Source: Prochlorococcus sp. AG-311-D23
GTDB lineage: Bacteria; Cyanobacteriota; Cyanobacteriia; PCC-6307; Cyanobiaceae
Direction of reading: 5' to 3'
Length of the DNA stretch: 45,245 nt
Assembly: GCA_003284445.1 (NCBI GenBank)
Contig: QBVH01000012.1
Location: 1 to 45,245, forward strand
How positions within the stretch are numbered: position 1 is the first letter of the stretch; each line of letters opens with the position of its first letter. The notes under the pieces are model-generated. The model did no database searches and was not told the origin of the DNA. It saw nothing but the letters and a program-made list of their open reading frames with translations. Of this stretch, positions 16,609 to 23,955 are shown piece by piece. A program made the position numbers and the translations under genes.

Positions 16609-17397
16609 ATGAATCGTTACTTTAAAACAATTAGATTATTCTGGTCTACAGCTTTTGCTTCTCAACTTGAGTATCAATTAAATTTTTTAATTGAGTTGTT
16701 AGCTATGTTGGGGACTCTTTTGGGAAGTGTTTTTATATTGTCCCTTTTCTTTACTGGAGGAAGGCAATTAGGAGATTGGACATGGGAATCAGCTTTAGTT
16801 ATTCAAGGAGTTTATACATTTCTAGATGGTTTAACGAATGCTCTCCTACGACCAAATTTAACTGAAATAGTTAATTACGTAAGAGAAGGTACTCTTGATT
16901 ATGTTTTGTTAAAACCAATTGATAGTCAATTTTGGTTATCAGTTAAAAAGTTTTCTTTTGCAGGATTGCCTGAAATCATATTGGGACTTTCCATTGTTTT
17001 TTGGGCGGCTATTAAATCAGGTACATCTTTTTCCTTTTACTCGTTATCTGTATTCATTATTTCGTTAAGCATTGGCTTCGTTATTCTTTATTCTGTTTGG
17101 TTTCTAATTGCTGCATCAAGTATTTGGTTCGTTAAGACATGGAATGCGACAGAGGTTCTTAGAGCTTTGTTAGCTGCGGGTAGATACCCTATTTCTGCTT
17201 ATCCTGTTATTTTGAGGTTCATATTTACGTTAGTTTTGCCTGTTGCTTTTTTAACAACTTTTCCAGCAGAGGCAATTCTGGGAGAGTTGAAATTTAATAT
17301 TTTATTCTTAGGTATCATATTAAGTAGCTTATTTTTTATCTTTAGCAGATTCTTCTGGAAATTTGCTCTTAAACATTACACTTCTGCTTCAAGTTAA
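16609..17397 (+). CDS. ABC-2 type transporter permease, subunit 2
   Basis: 262-residue membrane protein, COG3694-like, paired with the previous permease. It has about six membrane segments, a short cytoplasmic N-terminus (FKTIRLFWSTAFASQLEYQL), and the family's coupling-helix region around NYVREGTLDYVLLKPIDSQF, where the permease contacts the ATPase. Start and previous stop are one base apart. It is the last gene of the operon; the next gene is convergent, 46 bases away. No clear terminator hairpin is visible in that gap. Confidence 0.85.
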   Translation: MNRYFKTIRLFWSTAFASQLEYQLNFLIELLAMLGTLLGSVFILSLFFTGGRQLGDWTWESALVIQGVYTFLDGLTNALLRPNLTEIVNYVREGTLDYVLLKPIDSQFWLSVKKFSFAGLPEIILGLSIVFWAAIKSGTSFSFYSLSVFIISLSIGFVILYSVWFLIAASSIWFVKTWNATEVLRALLAAGRYPISAYPVILRFIFTLVLPVAFLTTFPAEAILGELKFNILFLGIILSSLFFIFSRFFWKFALKHYTSASS

Positions 17398-17443
17398 TTA
17401 TTTAAGTTCTTTTATTAACCCTTTTTCATTTTTCACTTTGCGT

Positions 17444-18757
17444 TTATTGTCCGAAACCAAAGAATGAATTGAATATGAATAATAAGCTAAAGATTGAGAG
17501 GAATGAAATCCCAAACCAGCTAACTGTTTTTAGAACAACACCATAACGAAATTGACTTTTAACTAATGAGCTATTCATTGTATCCATAGCCATCCAGGCA
17601 AACAAAGGAGCTGTCAGGAAGCTACCGGTCATAGCCCCAAAGACATAGTCTTTAACTCCAATCCCTCCAGATTTGGCAATAAGAAGTGCACAAAGTGAGG
17701 CAAATACATGAAATATGATCCATTTCTTTAGTCTCCTCTTTTCAGTCAAAGTGGAGCTATTTCCCTTATCGATGCGAGCTATCAACCCATGCGCTGATGA
17801 GATGCTTCTGGGATATGCATCTAGACATGTAATCGTAGTACTAAACATCGCTGCAAAAGCTGCAGGAACAATGACCCACTTTGCCCAACCCCCAATGGAT
17901 TCTGTGTACAAGCGGATTAAATTTTGAGCAAAACTAACTCCTGATCCTGTCAGCATTTCATCTCCAGTACCGTACATTGTGTATGCACCAAGAATTAGAA
18001 AGAAAATTGCAGTGAGAACAGTAATGAAATATCCAAGATTAAAATCAAATTCTGCTTCTTTCAACGAAGCGGTATGCTTTGTCTCTTTGGCCCTGGAAAA
18101 CATCCATAGTGATGGCCATATGCAAAGTTCTACTGGACCAGGCATCCAACCCATAAGTGGGATTAAAAAACCTAAGTTTGAAAGGCTCCAAGGAGAGGGA
18201 CTGCTATTCAATAATGAAATATTCATATCACCAGCTGGGCCTTTCATTAGTAAAGATATAACAGCAAAAAATGTTAATAATGTAAGCAAAAATACAAGAA
18301 CTTTAGCTATCCTATCGAGAGCTTTATATTGCCCAATAAATAATATTAATGAACATACTATTAATATACCTATCGCTAAATCTAATGCAGGAAATGAAGA
18401 AAAAATTACTATATTCTTTAAAAGAAGACCCGTGACAAAGCTTACGGCTGAAATTGTAAACGTACCTGTAATTAATCCAACTATCAAATATATAGGTAAA
18501 TAGAATTTATTTCGCTTTTGAAATCCCTCTAAAAGTGATAGTCCTGTAACAGCTGTAAATCTTGTTCCGACAAGTAAAAATGGATATTTAACTAGATTTG
18601 TTAATAAAATAAGACCTATAAGCGAAAATCCAAATTTTGCTCCTGCTGTAGTAGAGGACATTAGGTGAGATCCGCCTATGCATGCTGCAGCTAAAAGGAT
18701 TCCAGGGCCAAGACTTTTTCTATAACCAAGGGATTTACTTGAGACTACTTTTTCCAT
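17444..18757 (-). CDS. Divergent NRAMP-family transporter
   Basis: 437-residue polytopic membrane protein with about 11 segments and the LeuT-type pattern of the NRAMP family (GPGILLAAACIGGSHLMSS near 17-35). In classical NRAMP metal transporters, segment 1 carries a DPGN metal-binding motif and segment 6 an MPH motif. Here segment 1 reads AACIGGSHL and segment 6 reads GWMPGPVE (203-210), so Asp, Asn and His of the metal site are all missing. It is therefore unlikely to be a standard Mn/Fe importer. Relatives without the motif transport Mg or other substrates, or are uncharacterised. It is convergent with the ABC-2 operon. A perfect palindrome lies just upstream of its ATG. Confidence 0.8.
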   Translation of the reverse strand: MEKVVSSKSLGYRKSLGPGILLAAACIGGSHLMSSTTAGAKFGFSLIGLILLTNLVKYPFLLVGTRFTAVTGLSLLEGFQKRNKFYLPIYLIVGLITGTFTISAVSFVTGLLLKNIVIFSSFPALDLAIGILIVCSLILFIGQYKALDRIAKVLVFLLTLLTFFAVISLLMKGPAGDMNISLLNSSPSPWSLSNLGFLIPLMGWMPGPVELCIWPSLWMFSRAKETKHTASLKEAEFDFNLGYFITVLTAIFFLILGAYTMYGTGDEMLTGSGVSFAQNLIRLYTESIGGWAKWVIVPAAFAAMFSTTITCLDAYPRSISSAHGLIARIDKGNSSTLTEKRRLKKWIIFHVFASLCALLIAKSGGIGVKDYVFGAMTGSFLTAPLFAWMAMDTMNSSLVKSQFRYGVVLKTVSWFGISFLSIFSLLFIFNSFFGFGQ

Positions 18758-18769
18758 TTATTTGAGAAG

Positions 18770-18796
18770 ATAATTTTATTTTTACAATAAAATTAT
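18770..18796. promoter_or_regulatory. Perfect 10-base palindrome upstream of the NRAMP-like gene
   Basis: ataattttat (18770-18779), spacer of 7, ataaaattat (18787-18796) is an exact inverted repeat starting 13 bases upstream of the ATG on the minus strand. On the plus strand it is followed by seven T. It could be an operator (AT-rich Fur-like sites look similar) or a 5' UTR hairpin for the transporter. A plus-strand terminator seems less likely, as no plus gene ends nearby. Confidence 0.4.
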
Positions 18797-18906
18797 TTTT
18801 TTCAATTTAAGTACATAAAGATTATTATTTTATATATGGCTATCTTTTTATTAAATTAGCCTTCTCTCTCTTCTATTTATCGCCTAGCTTTAATAGAATT
18901 TAATTA

Positions 18907-19413
18907 ATGACTAAATCTGTTAATCTATATTTGGCATCAGGTGTAAGTGAAGGAATTGGTTTTTGGGTTATTAACTATACTGATGAGGATAACATTTTTA
19001 ATTCTTTTCGTAGTAAATTACTTGAGTGCTATAGAAAAGAACTTTTTGGTCTTGAGGGAGCAATTGAGGTTAAGGAAGCAATTAATACAACATTAGATAT
19101 TCTTTGTTTTGATTCGAAATATGATCAATATAAATTAGATAATTACAATACAGGTTATTCTTCCGAGATTCCTATCAACCTCATTGAGGATATCTTTGAT
19201 CTATGGGCATATAATTATAGTAATGAAATCCTATGGAAAAAATATATAGGTTTATTAAACTTAAGAAAAAAAATAAAAAAAAATAATAATTATATTAATA
19301 TAGGATTGAAAGGTGATACTTATGAATTTGCTACTAAGTTAGATGGATTATTGAGTTGTAGGCAAGTTGATTTGAAATTTAGACCAGACAATTCTAATGA
19401 TTTAATGTGGTAA
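18907..19413 (+). CDS. Hypothetical protein, 168 residues
   Basis: Not recognised. Soluble, no signal peptide or membrane segment. It opens KSVNLYLASGVSEGIGFWVI, resembling a beta-alpha-beta start but without a full nucleotide-binding fingerprint. The middle is acidic and aromatic (IEDIFDLWAYNYSNEILWKK). A poly-Lys/Asn stretch near residue 120 (KKIKKNNNYINI) follows. Two Cys occur in the N-terminal half. The gene is convergent with the phosphoribosyltransferase at 19421, with 7 bases between the stops. It shows no sign of decay. Confidence 0.6.
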   Translation: MTKSVNLYLASGVSEGIGFWVINYTDEDNIFNSFRSKLLECYRKELFGLEGAIEVKEAINTTLDILCFDSKYDQYKLDNYNTGYSSEIPINLIEDIFDLWAYNYSNEILWKKYIGLLNLRKKIKKNNNYINIGLKGDTYEFATKLDGLLSCRQVDLKFRPDNSNDLMW

Positions 19414-19420
19414 AGATTGA

Positions 19421-19807
19421 TTATGATCTAGATTTATAATATAAATCTTTATCTTTATTTGCTGCATTTATACTCTCCCAAGGGAAAATAATCCATTCAT
19501 TATCTTCTATATATCTATAGCAATTCCACCACGTAGGTCGTTTTTTACTTACCCATACATGAGTCTCTGAGCCTTTTAAATATTTAATTTTCTCAAGTGT
19601 ATAACCAGTATCATAAATGTCATCAATTATGAGTGAATTGTTTTTAGGCTCGTCTAATAATTGCAGTCCAAGAGAATGACTTAACGCAACTGCAAGACAC
19701 AAACCTCCACGAGGGAAACCATAAACACCTTCAAAATTTTTATTTTTACATTGCTTATATATTGAATTTATGCATTCATCAAATTCTATCCAGCTTAACC
19801 TATTCAT
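19421..19807 (-). CDS. Phosphoribosyltransferase-domain protein
   Basis: 128-residue type I phosphoribosyltransferase fold. The PRPP-binding loop is SLIIDDIYDTGYTL (about 58-71), with the acidic pair and the DTG typical of the family, and the upstream element GVYGFPRGGLCLAVALSH supplies the pyrophosphate loop. The short length and the Trp-rich C-terminus (VSKKRPTWWNCYRYIEDNEW) resemble the xanthine/guanine-type (Gpt) group more than uracil or orotate enzymes. A purine-salvage role is plausible but the base specificity cannot be read. It is convergent with an unknown gene, with no other nucleotide gene adjacent. Confidence 0.8.
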   Translation of the reverse strand: MNRLSWIEFDECINSIYKQCKNKNFEGVYGFPRGGLCLAVALSHSLGLQLLDEPKNNSLIIDDIYDTGYTLEKIKYLKGSETHVWVSKKRPTWWNCYRYIEDNEWIIFPWESINAANKDKDLYYKSRS

Positions 19808-19852
19808 TTTAAGGTTATAAATATTTTTTTTTCATTCTTTAAGGTATAATTT

Positions 19853-19972
19853 TTAAAATTTCCTAGATAAACTGTAGTAGCCCATAAAGCCACCTATCGT
19901 AAGTATGCCAGCGATTGGAGCGGATAGACTTAATGGCGTCGCCCAATCATGAACCATTATGGAAGCTAACAT
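19853..19972 (-). CDS. Tiny membrane protein, 39 residues
   Basis: Frame from ATG 19972: a short N-terminus containing MVHDWATPLSLSAP, then one membrane segment rich in Gly, Ile and Ala (IAGILTIGGFMGYY), and a basic tail SLSRKF. It has the build of small photosystem, cytochrome b6f or NDH subunits (one helix, cytoplasmic positive tail), but I cannot match it to a named one. A second ATG at 19957 would give 34 residues. The clear hydrophobic core and positive tail make chance unlikely. Confidence 0.6.
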   Translation of the reverse strand: MLASIMVHDWATPLSLSAPIAGILTIGGFMGYYSLSRKF

Positions 19973-20133
19973 AAGTAAAGATTAATAGTTATTCTCAAAA
20001 TACTACATCTAGTATAGGTTTGTTATTTTAGTTCGTAATAATTCACAACTTTATGCAGTTATTAAACCATTCCAAATAACTTAAGTTTAAATATTTTTAA
20101 TTTATAAATGTAAATGTCTTTAATATTTTTAAT

Positions 20134-20301
20134 CTAAGATTTGTTCTTTTTATTAGCTTCAAAAAATTTAACTGATTTATCATATATTTTTCCAAATAGC
20201 CATGAAATAGAAATAAGACCAATAATTCCTAAAACTATAGTTATCGCTGAAATTCCTGCATCATTTGGACCATAATTTATCGCCGGGTCAAATCCTTCCA
20301 C
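20134..20301 (-). CDS. Small single-helix membrane protein, 55 residues
   Basis: GTG start at 20301 (no in-frame ATG; a TAA lies three codons upstream). The N-terminal 20 residues are polar with EGFDPAINYGPNDAGIS, then one membrane helix (AITIVLGIIGLISISWLF), and a Lys/Phe-rich cytoplasmic tail. Purine-rich aaagaga lies about 15 bases upstream as a possible ribosome site. The topology resembles small thylakoid complex subunits, but the family is not recognised. The rest of 19973-20438 holds no other gene that I can support. Confidence 0.6.
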   Translation of the reverse strand: MEGFDPAINYGPNDAGISAITIVLGIIGLISISWLFGKIYDKSVKFFEANKKNKS

Positions 20302-20438
20302 GATGATTTAAATTCTCTTTACCGTATTTTAATATTTTATGGGTTCAATTACTGATTCTTTACTTTTTTGAAATCTGAATATATCAATAATACTTATAGT
20401 TGAATTATGTATAATAAATATTATCTTAAATCATATTT

Positions 20439-20726
20439 ATGAAGTGGGAGTACCAAGTAATTCATCTCAACGTAGACGATACGTCAAGTAAAAGTGATGA
20501 GGCTAGCAATCCTGAGGCAGCAAGCGAAAAACTGAAAGGTTCACTTAGTCCAGATTTTCTAAAAGATCAATTTCCAGAACAATATCAGGAAAATGAAGGT
20601 TCCGAGCATCCTGCTGTTCAACTAAGTAAATTTCTAAATAAAAAGGGAATGGATAGATGGGAACTTTCTGAAACAATAAAAATTGGTAAAATGCTATTTC
20701 TTATCATGAAACGACAAGTTGATTAA
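20439..20726 (+). CDS. DUF4177-like small protein, 95 residues
   Basis: Opens KWEYQVIHLNVDD and closes MDRWELSETIKIGKMLFLIM followed by KRQVD, the split beta-sheet pattern (WEY..., then GWEL..., then a hydrophobic strand and KR) of DUF4177-like proteins. A charged insert of about 50 residues lies between (SSKSDEASNPEAASEKLKG, then FPEQYQENEGSEHPA). Proteins of this shape are common in marine picocyanobacteria and related ones occur in their phages. No function is known. Convergent with the DUF2862 gene, 4 bases apart. Confidence 0.7.
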   Translation: MKWEYQVIHLNVDDTSSKSDEASNPEAASEKLKGSLSPDFLKDQFPEQYQENEGSEHPAVQLSKFLNKKGMDRWELSETIKIGKMLFLIMKRQVD

Positions 20727-20730
20727 TACT

Positions 20731-21129
20731 TTAGAAAATATCTTTCAGCGTAAATATTAGCCAGCTAATTAAATTAAGGGGATTAGCTATTTTTTTAATA
20801 CTTCTGTTCCCACTTAGCTCATATTCCACTTTATCTATTTGTGATAAAAGCTCTTTAGTTATTAAATTTGTGGATCTATTTGAATCTTCTATTTCATAGT
20901 CCTTTTTTGTTTGCTCATTTAATTCGTTATTAAAAATCCAGATTTTAAGATTATTGTCAGTTACTAATACGTAGCCAATATCCATTCCATCAGTCATTTT
21001 ATAATCAATAACCTCTCCGTTAATTATTTGAGGCAAATCATCTAATATTTTTTTAGGGAGTACATTTTCTATTTTAGACTTTTCAACTTTTATCATTGAC
21101 CCTACAGGTATCAGAGGTTTGATCTTCAT
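20731..21129 (-). CDS. DUF2862 protein with a C-terminal extension
   Basis: 132 residues. The first 75 match the cyanobacterial DUF2862 pattern: PVGSMIKVEKSKIENVLPKK, then GEVIDYKMTDGMDIGYVLVT and KIWIFNNEL. This looks like a small SH3-like beta barrel. The rest (about 55 residues) is an added polar linker and a hydrophobic segment (IKKIANPLNLISWLIFTL) that could be a membrane helix, which ordinary DUF2862 proteins lack. Function unknown. Confidence 0.75.
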   Translation of the reverse strand: MKIKPLIPVGSMIKVEKSKIENVLPKKILDDLPQIINGEVIDYKMTDGMDIGYVLVTDNNLKIWIFNNELNEQTKKDYEIEDSNRSTNLITKELLSQIDKVEYELSGNRSIKKIANPLNLISWLIFTLKDIF

Positions 21130-21220
21130 TATGATTAGCTTTTTTTCTAAATTAACATATTTTACGTATCTATGAATTAACTATCCATCCGCTACGAATT
21201 TTTATCCGTTATGCACCTGC

Positions 21221-21269
21221 TTTTGAATTTTGAATTTTGAATTTTGAATTTTAAATTTTAAATTTTGAA
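21221..21269. repeat. Seven tandem copies of a 7-base repeat
   Basis: Unit ttttgaa is repeated seven times with no gaps; copies 5 and 6 read ttttaaa. It lies in the gap between the DUF2862 gene and a small membrane-protein gene, 21 bases past the 3' end of the latter. It is a probable slippage tract. Length variation between strains is expected. Confidence 0.85.
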
Positions 21270-21289
21270 AATTGGATTTATTTATTTAA

Positions 21290-21496
21290 TTAAAAACCTT
21301 TGGTTTCACTTTTTGTTATCTTTTTCTCCCTATCCTCTCCTTCTTCTTTTGAATAATTTATTTTTATATAGTTAATTCCAATTATCGTTATTCTTATAAA
21401 GACAAAAGCCGTCGCTATGTATCCAGCTAAGATAGAAGTTGACAAGAGTGCTGAACCTAGATCTATTTCAGATATTTTGGATATAAAAATAACCAT
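21290..21496 (-). CDS. Small membrane protein, 68 residues
   Basis: One or two hydrophobic segments (about 15-45: LLSTSILAGYIATAFVFIR and TIIGINYIKI) followed by a strongly charged tail (SKEEGEDREKKITKSETKGF). Not recognised. The layout, with a membrane anchor and a highly charged cytoplasmic end, resembles several short proteins around it. Start ATG at 21496. Confidence 0.6.
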   Translation of the reverse strand: MVIFISKISEIDLGSALLSTSILAGYIATAFVFIRITIIGINYIKINYSKEEGEDREKKITKSETKGF

Positions 21497-21639
21497 TACT
21501 AATTTAATTAATCTGTTATGAATCGAATTTTAATTCAAAACTCAAGTTTTAAATCAACTTTTATTTATATTGGTTACAAGACATCCGTAGATAAATTTTT
21601 CAAATGGATGCATAACTGAAATAGGAATATAAATTGAAA

Positions 21640-21849
21640 ATGAATCAAACTCAATTTAAAATTCCACTTTCAAGTTTAAGGCCTTACACAGTTCATTATA
21701 GGAGCTGTGATAATCAACGTCTTGAGAATTGCTTTTATGCCTGTGACGCATATGAAGCAAGACTACTTGCAATGGAATTTAATAGATACATTCATGAGCA
21801 TCCAAATTGTATTGATCTAATAAGAAGGGAAATGATTAAGAATATTTAG
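21640..21849 (+). CDS. Small conserved hypothetical protein, 69 residues
   Basis: Soluble, compact, probably alpha/beta: PLSSLRPYTVHYRSCDNQRL, NCFYACDAYEARLLAMEFN, then NCIDLIRREMIKNI. Four Cys, two of them in NCFYAC, could bind metal or form a redox pair, but no known motif fits. A TTG at 21634 is also in frame. The ATG at 21640 is preferred. Pattern and composition support coding. Confidence 0.65.
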   Translation: MNQTQFKIPLSSLRPYTVHYRSCDNQRLENCFYACDAYEARLLAMEFNRYIHEHPNCIDLIRREMIKNI

Positions 21850-21899
21850 ATAAATTAATAAGTGATATTTTTTTATAAAAATAATTCTTTTTAATTTAT

Positions 21900-22673
21900 A
21901 TGTTTAATTATGATATTTTTTCTCAAATTGTTTTGGGAATTATATCTTTATTTTCTAATTTTATTTCTGCTTTGTCTGGAGGAGGGGCAGGATTAATTCA
22001 ACTTCCAGCCCTTTTATTTTTAGGATTACCGTTCTCTAAAGCATTGGCAACTCATAAGGTGGCTAGTGTTGCACTAGGTTTAGGCGCTTCCATTCCTCAT
22101 CTAAAGCGAAGTAGCTTAAAAATAAACTATGCTTTTTTGATATTAATTTCGGGCATACCAGGTGTTTTGTTAGGAGCCTATACATCATCCATTTTACCTG
22201 GTAATTTTTCTACTACCTTATTAGGTTTATTGACTTTATTTCTTAGCTTTTACTCTATAAAGCAGAAAAATCTTGGCAGATCAAACCAGAAATTATCAAT
22301 CAATAAGTTAAGGGTAATTATTGGCTCATTTGGTCTTTTTATTATTGGTTTTTTCAATGGATATCTTTCATCTGGTACTGGATTATTTGTGACAATATGG
22401 ATGATAACTATATTTGACTTATCTTTTTCTAATGCTGTGGCCTATACCTTGATTTTTGTTGGTATTTTTTGGAATGGTATTGGAGCTTTATCTTTAGGAA
22501 TGACCGGAAATATTATTTGGAGTTATATACCCGTTTTGATTTCGGGTTCTCTTTTAGGTGGATACCTAGGAGCTAAATTCTCAATAATTAAAGGAACAAA
22601 ATTCATTAAAATTGTATTCGAATTAGTATCTTTTTTTGTTGGATTTTCGTTACTTGTTAAAGGGTTTTTATGA
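21900..22673 (+). CDS. TauE/SafE-family permease
   Basis: 257-residue polytopic membrane protein with about eight segments in two homologous halves. The N-terminal half has the family's GGGAGLIQLPALLFLGLPF and ALATHKVASVALGLG. The second half repeats the pattern with YLSSGTGLFVTIWMITIFD. Members export or import sulfonates, sulfite or other organic anions. The substrate here is not predictable. It stands alone, convergent with gpgS by 23 bases. Confidence 0.85.
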   Translation: MFNYDIFSQIVLGIISLFSNFISALSGGGAGLIQLPALLFLGLPFSKALATHKVASVALGLGASIPHLKRSSLKINYAFLILISGIPGVLLGAYTSSILPGNFSTTLLGLLTLFLSFYSIKQKNLGRSNQKLSINKLRVIIGSFGLFIIGFFNGYLSSGTGLFVTIWMITIFDLSFSNAVAYTLIFVGIFWNGIGALSLGMTGNIIWSYIPVLISGSLLGGYLGAKFSIIKGTKFIKIVFELVSFFVGFSLLVKGFL

Positions 22674-22696
22674 TTAATTAGTATATCTATATGTTT

Positions 22697-23884
22697 TTAT
22701 GAGCAGCCCGCTTTTTCTAAATCATCTTGTAATTTACTCTCACAGTCTAATACCCTTGCCCAACATGGTAATTGCTGCTTTACCGGTGATTCAAGGAATT
22801 TATTGATTGCAGGCCTTAATAGTTTTCCAAATGTATGAACTGCTAGTTCCTCTTTGTGTCTACTGTAAGGCAAAGAATTGACTGAGGAATCTAAACTAAA
22901 TTGTTTGACTCTATCTTCTCCTGCTCGTCTATATAAAACCTCCAAGTTTGCCAATTGGGAACTTGTAAGTGTTCTTGCCTCATGTTCCATTAAACCTCTT
23001 AAAACACTGGAAAGAATTTCTGTGGACATTTTTTGGAGACCTTCATTAGGTTTTAAACCTATTTCTTTGTGTTTGTGGTCGAAAATCCCGAGATCGACTT
23101 GTGCGATTCTTGATATCCTTACGTTTTTATAAACCTCTGAGAGAAGCCCTATCTCTAACCCCCAGTCACAGGGGATCCTTAAATTCATTGCTAAGTCTGT
23201 AGTAAATGCAAACTCTCCAGCTAATGGATATCTAAAAGATTGTAAATATTGGAGAAATGGCACATTTCCCATCAATTGTTCCAAACTTGATAGAAGTGGA
23301 CCTACAAATAATCTTGTAGCTCTACCTTGAAGTGCATTTGTCTCAAGAGATAGACGACTGTAAAAGGCTTTTACATAAGAAATCCCATTTGATTTTTCTA
23401 ATAAAGGGCTCAACATTCTTGCTGGATACTTAGAGTTGAATGTTCTTATATCAGCATCAAAAAGTGCTACAACTTCAGAGCTTTTTGTTGCCACTCCTAC
23501 TCCTTGCCATACAGCCCATCCTTTGCCAGGAACACCTAATAAATCTAGTCCATTTTTCTCTTGGTCTTTAAGCAATTCAATAACCGCTGGACTATTAGTC
23601 CATTGGACGTGAACTGGATAAGGCATTTCTTGAAAGAAATCCCTTGCTTTCACTACCTCGTCTTTATTGCTTGCAGATAAAGCTATGACTAGTTGATTTA
23701 AATTTTTTAATTCTTTTAAAGTGCTTCTTATAAGTTTCAATGCTGGCCTACTGAACTCATCGAATAGGCATGGAATAAGTATTGATGTTGGCCGTTTTAA
23801 TAGGTCTTTATTCAATTGAGATACTGGATCTTTTGCTAGTCCGTACTCATGAATAGTTGTGATTAAACCTTGCTGAAAGTCCAT
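22697..23884 (-). CDS. gpgS: Glucosyl-3-phosphoglycerate synthase
   Basis: Family GT81 glycosyltransferase: NDP-glucose plus 3-phosphoglycerate gives glucosyl-3-phosphoglycerate, the first step to the compatible solute glucosylglycerate. The 395-residue protein has the GT-A opening TSILIPCLFDEFSRPALKLI, then GVPGKGWAVWQGVGVA, and the metal-binding DxD as Asp143-Ala-Asp145 in ALFDADIRT. The segment RYPLAGEFAFTTDLAMNLRI and the acceptor-loop region around IPCDWGLEIGLLSEV are typical. It is divergent from the phosphorylase gene, with 71 bases between starts, which probably carry both promoters. The phosphatase partner (gpgP) is in the opposite operon. Confidence 0.92.
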   Translation of the reverse strand: MDFQQGLITTIHEYGLAKDPVSQLNKDLLKRPTSILIPCLFDEFSRPALKLIRSTLKELKNLNQLVIALSASNKDEVVKARDFFQEMPYPVHVQWTNSPAVIELLKDQEKNGLDLLGVPGKGWAVWQGVGVATKSSEVVALFDADIRTFNSKYPARMLSPLLEKSNGISYVKAFYSRLSLETNALQGRATRLFVGPLLSSLEQLMGNVPFLQYLQSFRYPLAGEFAFTTDLAMNLRIPCDWGLEIGLLSEVYKNVRISRIAQVDLGIFDHKHKEIGLKPNEGLQKMSTEILSSVLRGLMEHEARTLTSSQLANLEVLYRRAGEDRVKQFSLDSSVNSLPYSRHKEELAVHTFGKLLRPAINKFLESPVKQQLPCWARVLDCESKLQDDLEKAGCS

Positions 23885-23955
23885 TCAAAAAAAAAGTTTT
23901 ACAGATTCAAGGTGGGAGCTACGATGAGGTAGAGATGATTGGTTTTCTTTAAAGA

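Noticed and set aside
17979-18503. 174-residue plus-strand frame
   Set aside because: Antisense shadow of the NRAMP-like gene; its long open frame follows from the hydrophobic codon bias on the other strand.
21221-21269. Short repeat array as a CRISPR
   Set aside because: Units are 7 bases with no spacers, and there are no cas genes; it is a simple tandem repeat.
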